NCBI GenBank assembly: GCA_019359435.1
Contig: JAHHHI010000077.1
Coordinates: 1 to 64,000 of the forward strand
Length of the DNA: 64,000 bases
Direction of reading: 5' to 3'
DNA from: Kaiparowitsia implicata GSE-PSE-MK54-09C
GTDB lineage: Bacteria; Cyanobacteriota; Cyanobacteriia; Elainellales; Elainellaceae
In this document: piece by piece, positions 1-8,274 of the stretch
Layout of the letters: each line of letters starts with the position of its first letter
Numbering within the stretch: the stretch's first letter is position 1
Program-made: the position numbers and the translations under genes
Notes under the pieces: model-generated
What the model saw: the letters and a program-made list of their open reading frames with translations, nothing else
Database searches by the model: none
What the model was told of the DNA's origin: nothing

Positions 1-2
1 GA

Positions 3-176
3 GCGGTGATTGAATCTGTGATCGACCAGCTCAACAACAGTTCTCAGATTGAGCATTCGCGTCATCGTTCTCCGCTCAACTGCTTGGTCAACTGAGTCTG
101 CCGACTGATCGCCGACTGCCACCAACCTAAGAAGCCTTCTCTGCTCATTGATACCGCTTTGCCTGTTTCTGCTTAA
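3..176 (+). pseudogene. IS982-type transposase, C-terminal remnant
   Basis: The frame starting at base 3 reads as the end of an IS982-family transposase, with the recognisable stretch [15 protein letters not shown] followed by a TGA at 93-95 and then, in the same frame, RLIADCHQPKKPSLL to a TAA at 174-176. Family members usually read through this point (…VNLLAGLIAYCHQPKKPS…), so the TGA is most likely a nonsense mutation. The 5' part lies outside the window. Family assignment rests on recognition of the conserved C-terminal words, not on a search. Confidence 0.7.
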
Positions 177-197
177 CCCGAACTGTCGTTATGTAAC
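174..197. repeat. Right terminal inverted repeat of the IS982-type element
   Basis: Immediately after the transposase remnant the sequence AACCCGAACTGTCGTTATG begins at 175. Its reverse complement closely matches the left end of the small element at 346-479, which supports reading it as the IS terminus. The stop codon of the remnant lies inside it. Confidence 0.55.
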
Positions 198-345
198 AGC
201 ACCACTGTAACAGCATAAAAACCTCTGGCAGACTGCTCACTCACGGCCCAGTCAGCGTCCCCGATGAGGATACCCAATGCTCACAGGCAACTCTGCGATA
301 CACCAACAATACAGAATCCGGCGTTGCTGAATGACAGAGCGAATC

Positions 346-479
346 TATGTAACGTCAGTTCGGGTTAAGAGGGTTTTGGGGCATCGCGCGTTGCGCGATG
401 CCCCAAAACCCTTAATGTGCCGTGCGCGTCGCGCACGGCACATTAAGGGTTTGAGCTTATCCCGAACTCAGGTTATGTA
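346..479. repeat. MITE with IS982-like ends and two stacked palindromes
   Basis: The ends at 346-369 and 456-479 are imperfect inverted repeats of each other (19 of 24 positions by eye) and share the core AGTTCGGG with the IS982 end at 174-197. The interior has two near-perfect hairpins: 370-389 with 393-412 (3-base loop), and 406-428 with 430-452 (single-base apex). The second reuses AAACCCTT of the first, so the two stems compete. There is no coding capacity; an open frame across it is a by-product. Mobilisation in trans by an IS982-type transposase is inferred. Confidence 0.6.
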
Positions 480-679
480 CGGGCGCACTGCCGTAACCAC
501 TTGTGCCTCAGAGGCAAACTTTTTTGACCTTCCTGAAACAAACTATTGAGCCAATTTAGTTAGACAGGCGCGCGCTGCGTGCTACTCAATAGGAGTTTGG
601 AGTTTACGTGTCTGCCTTTAACGTCTACAGCAGGGCAAGCAATGGCCGTGCGCTAATGAAAAGTCAAAAATGAAAACAC
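480..679. other. Intergenic, no gene seen
   Basis: This stretch between the MITE and the next gene shows no convincing coding frame, RNA gene or terminator. Confidence 0.5.
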
Positions 680-949
680 TTATTGCTGAGAGTGATCCCC
701 ACCGGAACCAGAGCCCACTGGAACTGGTTTGGGAGCTGCCAATGCCAGAATGTGATAGCAGGATGGCGTTTCATCACCTAACAGATCGTTGATGCGGTCA
801 CGAATACGGATATGCAAATCTTGAATGGTTTCATTAAAGTCGTGCTCTACGCTAAGCACGGCAGTTTGCATTTGGTAGTTGGTTCCATAGTGCGCCACAA
901 AGTAGGTGTAGCGGTTTGCGGCGGGCGCGTCGAGAACAAAATCCTTCAT
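680..949 (-). CDS. Hypothetical 89-residue protein
   Basis: I do not recognise this protein. The start is supported by an AGGAG ribosome-binding site seven bases upstream of the ATG on the minus strand. The product is soluble-looking, with no signal peptide or membrane segment. A mixed hydrophilic core (YFVAHYGTNYQMQTAVLS) is followed by a probable amphipathic helix rich in I/R/D (IQDLHIRIRDRINDLL) and a low-complexity Gly/Ser/His tail. It stands alone, with an IS-derived region downstream and a gap of about 400 bases upstream. Coding status is likely but rests mainly on the ribosome-binding site and the open frame. Confidence 0.5.
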   Translation of the reverse strand: MKDFVLDAPAANRYTYFVAHYGTNYQMQTAVLSVEHDFNETIQDLHIRIRDRINDLLGDETPSCYHILALAAPKPVPVGSGSGGDHSQQ

Positions 950-1361
950 GGTTGAACTCCTGTTTGGAGATGTAGCGGGCGTTAGTGCTGATGCTGCAAG
1001 GCCAGAGTCGTGAGAAGGCCAATAAACTGAAGCGATGGGATTGCAGAAAGCCTTGCTGTCTTGATGGGGGCCTGGTGAGCATTTATTAATCTATACACTT
1101 AGGATTTACCCAATTATGTACAAATCAATCAAGCTTTATAGACTTTTCATGTCTAAGGATAGGCGCATATTGGCATTGAGATCTCAGTAAAAGCCTCTTG
1201 TTTCTCAAGGCTGTTGCTACTGCGGTTCCGAACCATTTCGATAGACGCTTCTAATCTTAATATTGCTTTCTGTTAATATTGTGCCGCGTTAGAGGGGCTG
1301 TAGCGTCCACCAAGTGGGTGATTAAAGGGGTGATTGGCTGTGAAACGAGTCGGGTGAGCGA
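950..1361. other. Intergenic region, about 410 bases
   Basis: This is the upstream region of the small gene at 680-949 and the downstream region of the dehydrogenase. I see no RNA gene. It is more AT-rich than its neighbours around 1080-1270, consistent with promoter DNA, but no promoter can be assigned with confidence. Confidence 0.4.
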
Positions 1362-2420
1362 TCAGGGCTGGATGGCAACTTTGAGGACGGTGCGATCGCC
1401 CATATCCCAAAAGGCTTGTTCTAAATCTTTGAGAGGGCGGCGATCGCTCACCAGCAATTCTAGCGGCACTCGGTGGCTGGCAATGAGCGCCAGCGCTTCG
1501 CGCACAAAGTAAGGCGTATTGTGGAACACGCCTTTAAGCGTGAGTTCGCTGTAGTGCAGTTGGTCTGTGTTGACGGTGATGGTGGTATCGCGGGGGCAGC
1601 CGCCAAATAGGTTGACTGTGGCACCCGGACGAGCACAGGCGATCGCCCGTTCCCAAACAGCGGGAATACCCGTGGCCTCAATCACCACATCCGCTCCCCA
1701 GCCGTCAGTTAGAGACTTCACCTGCGTTGGCACATCGTTGATCTGGCGGTAGTTGAAGGTTTTTGCGGCGCCCAAGGCTTCTCCAATGCGCAAACGGGCA
1801 TCCCGCCCGCCAAATAAGAGAACCTCTGGCGCTGGTTCCAGCGTACCCATGCCGCCCGCGCCATACCCGTGCGCCAGCGCCGCCACAAACATCAGGCCGA
1901 TTGCTCCATCACCCAACACGACAACGCGATCGCCCGGTTTTACCTGGGATCGTGCAATGCCATGCAGCACACAGGCGAGTGGTTCTGTCATAGCCGCCAG
2001 TGCATCCGTCAAGTCTTGAGGAATGGATAGCAGGTTGTGCTGCACAATCGGGGTAGGAATTCGCAGGTATTGGGCAAAGGTGCCGTTGTTGAAGCACAGG
2101 TGAGGGCAGAGAGAATATTCTTGCCGTTGGCAAAAGAAGCAGGTGCCACAGGGGGCAGAATTATTGGCGACGATGCGATCGCCCACCTGCCATGCGGTCA
2201 CGCCATCGCCTACTGCTGCTACGATCCCAGCAGCTTCATGGCCAAAGGGAGTGGGCAGCGTGAGCATTTTGGCATGGCCCCCTCGCCGCCAGACTTTTAG
2301 GTCAGTGCCACAGGTCGTTGCTGTTGTCACCTGCATGATTACTTCTCCGGCTGCAGGCGTTGGCTCTGCAATCTGCTCCAAGCGCAAATCTTCTTGTCCA
2401 TACAGCAGCGCTGCCAGCAT
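1362..2420 (-). CDS. Zinc-dependent alcohol dehydrogenase (MDR superfamily)
   Basis: A medium-chain dehydrogenase/reductase of 352 residues from the preferred ATG (MLAALLYGQED), the usual family length; a start 48 bases further upstream would add an unlikely tail. Catalytic-zinc ligands are visible as Cys37 (TTCGTD) and His61-Glu62 (GHEAAG), and the structural-zinc lobe as Cys91, Cys94, Cys97 and Cys105. The nucleotide-binding motif is GDGAIG near residue 180, followed by an acidic/basic region typical of NAD(P) binding and the family word GADVVIEATG. It should oxidise an alcohol or polyol, or reduce the matching carbonyl; the threonine-dehydrogenase/sorbitol-dehydrogenase-like layout does not fix the substrate. 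It is monocistronic as far as can be seen. Confidence 0.85.
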   Translation of the reverse strand: MLAALLYGQEDLRLEQIAEPTPAAGEVIMQVTTATTCGTDLKVWRRGGHAKMLTLPTPFGHEAAGIVAAVGDGVTAWQVGDRIVANNSAPCGTCFFCQRQEYSLCPHLCFNNGTFAQYLRIPTPIVQHNLLSIPQDLTDALAAMTEPLACVLHGIARSQVKPGDRVVVLGDGAIGLMFVAALAHGYGAGGMGTLEPAPEVLLFGGRDARLRIGEALGAAKTFNYRQINDVPTQVKSLTDGWGADVVIEATGIPAVWERAIACARPGATVNLFGGCPRDTTITVNTDQLHYSELTLKGVFHNTPYFVREALALIASHRVPLELLVSDRRPLKDLEQAFWDMGDRTVLKVAIQP

Positions 2421-2745
2421 CGTTGGGTTCCTCGTCTCAGGCTCACGAATTATAGCGGTTGTGCCCATGCAGACCCTATCCCAAAGTCAAGGAGCGATCC
2501 CGCTTTACAGTTCAGTCCGCGTTAGCTGCGTAGCCGCCACATAAGCAGCCCACCGGCCACGGCCACGCTAAGTGACTGTCTCGCCTCGCAATTGAGCGAT
2601 CGCCGCAATCAGAGCATGAGAGCCGCCAGCGCCAGCACTTGGGCATTGGCTGGGTGTTCAATATCTATATAAGATAATCACCTGCCGACGGTAGCTCACT
2701 AGGGCGATCGCCCTATTCTGCCTGGAACACAGAGATCTAAACCCA

Positions 2746-2778
2746 CAACGGCTCCCACACGATGTATGGGAGCCGTTG
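2746..2778 (-). terminator. Hairpin terminator downstream of moeB
   Basis: A 12-base-pair perfect stem (CAACGGCTCCCA with TGGGAGCCGTTG) and a 9-base loop lie 45 bases past the stop of the MoeB gene on the minus strand. On that strand the stem is followed by TGGGTTT, a weak T tract, so termination is probable but not ideal. Confidence 0.55.
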
Positions 2779-2822
2779 CAGTTCGTGCGTTGCTAGGAGA
2801 CCCTTAATGCCCAATGGACAGT

Positions 2823-3995
2823 TTAGTATTCTGGCACGGATGGATCGACTTCACGACTCCAGGCCAGGATGCCACCCTTAACGTTGGTGCCTTCGATCCC
2901 TGCGTCTTTTAGCAGGCTCAGTGCCTTCGCTGACCGCATTCCCGACTTGCAATGCACCACGAGGCGGTGCCCGTTCATCGCGTCTTTGACCTGGGCTACG
3001 CCATCGCCATTTTCGATGTCTGGCAAGGGAATCAACACCGATCCGGGAATTTTGCCAATTTCGTACTCATGGGGATTGCGCACATCCACCAAGACAAAAT
3101 CATCTGCACCGCTGTCGAGAAGCTGCTTCAGTTCTACTACAGTTATCTCGGGTGCAGCAGCTTGCTCCTGTGCTTCAGCCGCTTGCGCTTGGGGAATGCC
3201 ACAGAACTCTTCATAATCGATCAGGGTTTCGATCACCGGACGCTCAGGATTGGGGCGCAGCTTCAGTTCTCGGAACTTCATATTGAGGGAATCGTAGAGC
3301 AACAGCCGCCCGCTGAGGGTTTCCCCAGCGCCCAGAATAATCTTGACGGTTTCGGTCGCTTGAATGGTGCCGATGATCCCCGGTAAAATGCCTAGCACCC
3401 CGCCCTCTGCGCAGGAGGGCACTAGTCCTGGCGGAGGCGGCTCGGGATAGAGGTCGCGATAGTTGGGGCCATCCTGGTAGTTAAACACCGTGGCTTGCCC
3501 CTCAAACCGGAAGATTGAACCGTAAACATTGGGCTTGCCGGTTAGCACACAGGCGTCGTTGACTAAGTAGCGAGTGGGGAAGTTATCGGTGCCGTCCACC
3601 ACAATGTCGTAGGGGGCGAACAGGTCGAGGGCGTTTTCTGACGACAGCCGCGTTTCGTAAAGATCGATCTGGCAGTAGGGGTTGATCTCTAAAATGCGGG
3701 CTTTGGCAGACTCGATCTTAGGCTTGCCCACCCAAGAGGTGCCGTGGATCACCTGCCGTTGCAGGTTGGAGGTGTCTACCACATCAAAATCAACAATGCC
3801 AAGGCGTCCGATGCCAGCGGCAGCGAGATAGAGCAAGAGCGGCGATCCCAGTCCGCCAGTGCCAATGCACAACACGCTGGCGGCCTTAAGTCGCTTTTGC
3901 CCCTCTACCCCCACTTCTGGCAGAATCAGGTGGCGAGAGTAGCGCTCGTAATCGTCTTTAGTGAGCTGGATGTCATCCAGATTAGGGTTCAGCAT
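2823..3995 (-). CDS. moeB: MoeB/ThiF-type adenylyltransferase with C-terminal rhodanese domain
   Basis: An E1-like enzyme that adenylates, and passes sulfur to, the C-terminal glycine of a small sulfur carrier (MoaD or ThiS type) in molybdopterin or thiamine/cysteine sulfur pathways. Residues ~15-260 form the ThiF fold, with ATP-binding GTGGLGSP, the arginine word QRQVIHG, and DGTDNFPTRYLVND. Residues ~290-390 are a rhodanese domain with the active cysteine in VVHCKSGMRS. The zinc-binding CxxC found in many homologues (CYRC before FPEPPP) reads NYRD here, so that site lacks its cysteines; I believe this is common in cyanobacterial versions. The JAMM gene lies upstream on the same strand, 140 bases away, and a terminator follows. 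Confidence 0.9.
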   Translation of the reverse strand: MLNPNLDDIQLTKDDYERYSRHLILPEVGVEGQKRLKAASVLCIGTGGLGSPLLLYLAAAGIGRLGIVDFDVVDTSNLQRQVIHGTSWVGKPKIESAKARILEINPYCQIDLYETRLSSENALDLFAPYDIVVDGTDNFPTRYLVNDACVLTGKPNVYGSIFRFEGQATVFNYQDGPNYRDLYPEPPPPGLVPSCAEGGVLGILPGIIGTIQATETVKIILGAGETLSGRLLLYDSLNMKFRELKLRPNPERPVIETLIDYEEFCGIPQAQAAEAQEQAAAPEITVVELKQLLDSGADDFVLVDVRNPHEYEIGKIPGSVLIPLPDIENGDGVAQVKDAMNGHRLVVHCKSGMRSAKALSLLKDAGIEGTNVKGGILAWSREVDPSVPEY

Positions 3996-4135
3996 GGTCT
4001 GTGTGTAGGGTCTGTCTAGGATGTATGGGGTTAGGATGCTCGGCTGATTTGGCGTCGGCTATCGGGTGGGCATGGGCTCAACGGAAAGCCTAGTCAGCAT
4101 AGGAATTGAGTAGATAGGGAGAGATAGATCAGCGG

Positions 4136-4696
4136 TTAGCTCAAGTCTTCAGTGAGGGGCTGGAGGGCTTCGGGCTGAAACTGGTGCTGATCATCTAGAC
4201 TCCAGCATAGTAAATCTTGGGCGCTGCCTTGCAGCACCGAGACAATTATGTAGGAATAATCGACCCAGGCAAAGGTGCGATCGCACTCTGAGGGCACGGC
4301 TGAATGGTTAGGGTGAGAATGGTACACGCCAATCATATCAAGCTGGCGATCGCGCCCATAGCGCTGAGCCGTCAGCAAATCGCGGGGATCAATCCAGTAG
4401 CGTCGAGTTTTGTCTAACGAGGCTGTGGCTGACGGTGCTAAGGGTGTGGCAGTGTCTATGTTGGTATCTGCGTCATTGGTATCTGTGTCATTGGCGATCG
4501 CTCGACTGTGGGGTCTGTAGTCTTGCACCGCCTCGGCTGACCAGCGGTTGTCGGCGCGCCATAGCTCCACTACCGTGCGGGTCTGGGTGGTGCGGTCAAT
4601 GTGACCCAGAAGCAGTCCACAGCACTCGTTAGGATAGACTTGCTCCGCGTGGATGCGGATGTCGGTGAGATGTTGAGACGAAACATGCAGCGTCAT
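4136..4696 (-). CDS. JAMM/MPN+ domain metalloprotease (Mov34 family)
   Basis: A 186-residue zinc isopeptidase of the JAMM class. The catalytic set is visible: Glu in YPNECCGLLLGH near the N-terminus, and the zinc motif HSHPNHSAVPSECD (HxHP…SxxD) in the C-terminal third. Between them is a low-complexity D/T/N-rich insertion (about residues 70-95), unusual for the minimal fold. Bacterial JAMM proteins next to MoeB/ThiF enzymes cleave sulfur-carrier or ubiquitin-like proteins after their Gly-Gly end, for example to release cysteine; the adjacent moeB fits such a pair. No carrier protein gene is visible here, so the partner is unknown. Confidence 0.82.
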   Translation of the reverse strand: MTLHVSSQHLTDIRIHAEQVYPNECCGLLLGHIDRTTQTRTVVELWRADNRWSAEAVQDYRPHSRAIANDTDTNDADTNIDTATPLAPSATASLDKTRRYWIDPRDLLTAQRYGRDRQLDMIGVYHSHPNHSAVPSECDRTFAWVDYSYIIVSVLQGSAQDLLCWSLDDQHQFQPEALQPLTEDLS

Positions 4697-4792
4697 CGCA
4701 GGGACATTGGCTAATGGGGTGGGGTGATCGCTCTCATCTTCCCATGCATCCTGCGGATCGAATTCTCAAAATTCTGCCCTGTGTGGCCTGAG

Positions 4793-5513
4793 TTATCCCG
4801 ATGTATCCTGCTGATTCTGCTGATTTAATCGCTCTAGCAAGGCAGGTGGCCCAACGTCGCTGATGTCATAGCCCTGGGGATAGCTGCGGATGGCTTGATC
4901 GACAAAAAGTCGGGCGATCGCCGGGGTGGAAGATGGCGCTGTACTTGGCCACCTGCTGATTGGAGTCTGCAAAGCGAACGTGCTGCCGGTCATACGCTCG
5001 ATTAAAGTAATCGAGATCGTCGTAGGTCGAGGGCAGGTCGTGGATGCCCATCCGTTGACCAATCGCATGCCAGAAGTAGAATCAGGCGTGGATTTCTGTA
5101 GGGCTGAGCGATCGCCAGCCATATCGCTCGCACCAGCGAATGGGTTCTAGTACAAAAGTCGAGAGCACGCAGCAATAGTCGTCGTTGCGAATAGGAAAAT
5201 GGCGATGGATCACATTCATCTGCTGGAGTGCCGCTTGCCCGCGGGGACTGTGGTAGCCCCACTTGAATAATTCCGACACCACAATGCCTGTATCGTCATA
5301 GCGTTTTTGGGCATGGTGGCGAAACTCCCCCGTGCGGTTTAGCATCTCGGCAATGGTGGGAGTGCAAAATGTTCGCAGCAACGCCAACTCGAGCGATCGC
5401 GCGATGTCCCACAGAAACGTATAGCCCGCCACTCAATGGCAAATTTCTAGGTGGTCGCGTTGGGGATCAAGCTGCTGAAGGCGCTGGAGTGTGGCGTTGC
5501 AGTTGGGGATCAT
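4793..5513 (-). pseudogene. Broken DUF2236 (MpaB-type) oxygenase gene
   Basis: Three segments together read as one oxygenase of the DUF2236/MpaB family. From the ATG at 5513 the frame runs through DPQRDHLEICH to a TGA at 5433-5435, continues in frame (VAGYTFLWDIARSLELALL…LSTFVLEPIRWCERYGWRSL) to a second TGA at 5082-5084, resumes as FYFWHAIGQRMGIHDLPSTY, and shifts frame near 4930 into AIARLFVDQAIRSYPQGYD, ending at 4793. Two nonsense codons and one frameshift make function very unlikely. Family proteins are haem-binding oxygenases of varied role. The gene lies 10 bases downstream of the ferritin-like gene on the same strand, so the two were probably co-transcribed. Confidence 0.75.
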
Positions 5514-5523
5514 GCGGGATCGA

Positions 5524-6354
5524 TTAGGCGACTGCTTTTAAAGAAGGCGAAGCCGTCATGCTCTCAGTCGATGGTTCAGACGTGACGGGTTCAACTGAAT
5601 TGGTAGACCCCCCGCTCTCTACACCATCCGATAGCTCAGCCGGAACGCCATCGGTCGCCAGAGATGGCATTTTGCCGCCTTTTTGCAACAGATTGCTGAC
5701 CATGCTGAACATCGCATTGACTTTTCGCGTGCGCCACGCATCAATCTGCGCCTCCACTTCGGAATAGGGGAGGTAGCGCTCAAGCGCCTCGCGCAGGTAG
5801 TTAGCGTGGCCAGTTTCATCCTGCGCTACGCTAAATAGTCCCTTGCACAGACTGGCGCTGGTGGGGTCGTCTTCCAGCACCGTTGCCATCCGCACAAAAT
5901 CCTTGCTGGCGTCGAGCTCCAGAATATAAGTGCTGGCAAAAAACACCACCCAGTCGATCGCCTGGGGGCTGAGCTGCTCTGGTGTGTAATCGCTGAAGTA
6001 AGCCTCAAAGAACGGGCTGCGACGACGCTCGTCAGGCGCACCCTCTGCCGTAGTTTTAGGCACGCTTTTTAGGTCAATGGCCTGTTTATCTAGTTGCTTG
6101 AGCGCGTTGGCAAAGATTTGGCCGTGGCGACGTTCATCTTGGGCATGTTTGGCCAGCTTGTCTGCGAGCCAGCGATCGCCCTCCTGCTCGGCGCGATCGC
6201 GCAGGGCTTCGAGAAAGGGGACAGAACCCGACTCTGCCAATTGCAGACCCGCCAGCATATTGGGGCGTGTTTTCCGATCGCGTAGATTGGCCGCTGTGAC
6301 ATAGGCCACTGCACCAGAACCGAGCACGTGGAGCGCTTGAGTTAAAAGATTCAT
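5524..6354 (-). CDS. Ferritin-like diiron protein
   Basis: A 276-residue protein from the preferred start MNLLTQALHVLG (a start 39 bases upstream would add a Pro-rich tail). It is all-helical, with the paired carboxylate/histidine motifs of the ferritin-like superfamily: an N-terminal Glu-rich helix (LRDRAEQEGD), then QDERRHG (ExxRH type), a third helix with ELD, and AQDETGHANYL (ExxH). Such proteins bind a diiron centre; relatives include MiaE-like hydroxylases, rubrerythrin and desaturase-like oxidases, so an oxidative reaction is plausible but not assigned. Residues ~225-276 are low complexity, rich in Ser/Glu/Thr, and probably disordered. The broken DUF2236 oxygenase gene follows directly. 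Confidence 0.7.
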   Translation of the reverse strand: MNLLTQALHVLGSGAVAYVTAANLRDRKTRPNMLAGLQLAESGSVPFLEALRDRAEQEGDRWLADKLAKHAQDERRHGQIFANALKQLDKQAIDLKSVPKTTAEGAPDERRRSPFFEAYFSDYTPEQLSPQAIDWVVFFASTYILELDASKDFVRMATVLEDDPTSASLCKGLFSVAQDETGHANYLREALERYLPYSEVEAQIDAWRTRKVNAMFSMVSNLLQKGGKMPSLATDGVPAELSDGVESGGSTNSVEPVTSEPSTESMTASPSLKAVA

Positions 6355-6468
6355 AGGGGATTGAGGAAGGTGAGGGGGGCACGGTACCCGCATCGCCCAA
6401 AGGCCATGCAGTTGCCTCTATATTATGGACGTGTTGCTCAAAATATGCTGCAACGGCTCTGATGCCCT

Positions 6469-6545
6469 AACGAACCGCAAAGGTAGAGGCATTGGCCTTT
6501 CCACCGAATGGCAAGCAGGTTCAAATCCTGGTTCAGTTCATCCAT
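6469..6545 (+). other. Degenerate tRNA-like sequence
   Basis: Several tRNA hallmarks occur in order: AAAGGTAGAG as a D-loop, CTTTCC in the anticodon region, CAGG-TTCAAAT-CCTG as a T-arm, and TTCATCCA at the 3' side. The acceptor arms (AACGAAC and GTTCAGT) pair at only five of seven positions and the anticodon stem is poor. It may be a decayed tRNA or att-site remnant beside the IS1 remnant, or chance. A functional tRNA is not supported. Confidence 0.25.
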
Positions 6546-6619
6546 TTTGCATCAATGTCCACTTCCCCAATTCTTTCTCAGGCATTGCATCGTTGAGATA
6601 TGAACTAGGGTAATCTGCG

Positions 6620-7048
6620 ATGTAATGTCCAGAGTGCGGAGCTACTCATATCCGTAAGAATGGCAAGAGGAAAGGTGAACACAACCACATTTGTGTAGCC
6701 TGCGGTCGTCATTTATCGAGACCTATGACTCTCACCGAGGGGACTCGGATGAGGTGAAACGCGACTGTCTCAAGATGTACGTCAACGGCTCCGGGTTTCG
6801 AGCAATAGACCGAGTCAAAGGGGGTGCATCATACGACAGTGATTACTTGGGTGAAGCAAGTAGGCGAACGACTCCCCGATGCTTATGACCCTGAAACGAC
6901 CCCAGCGGTCGGCGAACTCGACGAGTTAGAAACCTTTGTGGGCTCAAAAAAACAAGATTTGGCTGTGGACGGCCGTTAATCCCTTCAGAACAGGAATTTT
7001 AGATTGGGTCTTGGGTGTCCACAGCGCCGAGACGTTTCAACCGCTAAG
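6620..7048 (+). pseudogene. IS1-family transposase remnant
   Basis: The sequence begins ATG TAA where a CAA would restore the family's MQCPECG start, then reads CPECGATHIRKNGKRKGEHN and HICVACGR (zinc-finger-like N-terminus). It shifts frame into YDSHRG…EVKRDCLKMYVNGSGFRAIDR, shifts again to TTVITWVKQVGERLPDAYDP and ELDELETFVGSKKNK, and loses the end after HSAETFQPLR. The IS1 order (zinc finger, helix-turn-helix, first catalytic Asp region in LDELETF) is clear. At least two frameshifts, one nonsense codon and a missing 3' end make it dead. Confidence 0.8.
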
Positions 7049-7057
7049 GTTCATCCC

Positions 7058-7690
7058 TTAATTCGGCAGTTCTGAACCCGAAAATAACTCGTCGGCCCGC
7101 TGGCGGATCGCTTGCAGATTCACCACCATATTTTGCCGGAGGCGGCGCTCAATCATCCCCACAGGCATGGCAAGAGGAGGAACCACGGACAACACATAGT
7201 GAAGTTCGGTGACTCGGTCTTCTAAGGGCTGGAGCTGCCACATCCCCGAAAATGATTTGAAATCGCCTTCTACCATGTTGAAGCCAATCTCATGGGGAAA
7301 GGTCTCCAGCATGTCTAATACCACACGGGCGCAGAACTTCAGCCGAAATAGCGATTCAGCCCCAATTTGCTCGACTCGAGTGCCCCCTTCGGGATGAATT
7401 AAGCAACGGCTTTGCACCAAGCTGGGAATAAAATCTGCCAGATGCTCATAGTCCGTCAAGATTTGCCAAATCTGGGCGGCGGAGTAAGGCAGCGCGATGC
7501 AGGCGTGGATGCGCCGCTGTCGTCCCTGAAGCGCATGGCTTTCTACGGTGATCCCGTCTGTAATACTGTCTGCGGGCGATCGCTCGTCTAGGCTGTTACT
7601 TTCGTCATTCCGCATACCTTGGTCGGCGGCACTTGTGTCGTAGTAAACGGCATCGCCTGACGAATGAGAAGTTGCAAACTCAGAACTCAT
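7058..7690 (-). CDS. SRPBCC (START/cyclase-dehydrase) family protein
   Basis: A protein of 210 residues. The first ~60 are hydrophilic and probably disordered (D/S/N-rich). From ~65 onward it matches the coenzyme Q-binding/polyketide-cyclase-like SRPBCC fold: IALPYSAAQIWQILTDYEHL, then FIPSLVQSRCL, a central RLKFCARVVLD and a C-terminal helix ending VNLQAIRQRADEL. Cyanobacteria carry several such proteins; the hydrophobic cavity usually holds a lipid, quinone or pigment, but the ligand is unknown here. It lies next to the IS1 remnant, whose lost 3' end meets this gene's 3' end. No operon partner is visible. Confidence 0.75.
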   Translation of the reverse strand: MSSEFATSHSSGDAVYYDTSAADQGMRNDESNSLDERSPADSITDGITVESHALQGRQRRIHACIALPYSAAQIWQILTDYEHLADFIPSLVQSRCLIHPEGGTRVEQIGAESLFRLKFCARVVLDMLETFPHEIGFNMVEGDFKSFSGMWQLQPLEDRVTELHYVLSVVPPLAMPVGMIERRLRQNMVVNLQAIRQRADELFSGSELPN

Positions 7691-8274
7691 GGCACGGGTG
7701 CAGTGATTGCAGGTTATATCAGCAAGACTAGAACGAAATCAACCGAGAACTGCAGGATACAAGCAATTCTGGCTGGCTACCCGTTGTTTGTTGCTGCTCT
7801 TTTTATAGAGTACCCGCTTCAGCACCGGCAATTGAACCTTGGGTAGGACTTCTGTAAAAACCTAGCGGTTGCAGCGCTGATGGCTGTTTCATAGCCAACC
7901 CGGTGAACCAACCGAATTAGCCGATTTAATAGAAATGGCAATCAATACGTAGAGCGCTTCAAACTCAGTGCAGAGATCCGCTCTGACTCAGTTCTAGGGC
8001 TCAGAGTTTTTTGCAGCTCAGCATGTCATAAGCGACAGTTTTGATATCTAGCAAATAAGTCAGATTTATAGAGAATTGCTAAGCACGCTAGCACTATCGA
8101 AAGACTCGATCTATGTTGATGGAAAACATACGGGCGATCGCCCTAAAGAATTCAAGCTGTTCAGTCTGACAGTCTTTTGTAGATGTCGGCAGTGCTATTT
8201 CATGACTCGCACAAATTGATTGATACTATGCCAACTTAAACGGCAACCTGTACCCATATAGTGAGGAGAACATA
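7691..8274. other. Divergent intergenic region, about 580 bases
   Basis: This is the upstream region of two divergent genes. It is AT-rich near 8030-8260. GTGAGGAG at 8261-8268 is a strong ribosome-binding site for the radical SAM gene. No RNA gene is evident, and no cobalamin-riboswitch B12 box was recognised despite the B12-binding product. Confidence 0.45.

Noticed and set aside
331-549. Open frame of 72 codons across the MITE
   Set aside because: It covers the palindromic DNA of a repeat element, with no ribosome-binding site and a composition dictated by the palindromes.
7691-8274. Cobalamin riboswitch before the B12-binding radical SAM gene
   Set aside because: No B12-box-like sequence or the expected long structured leader was recognised.
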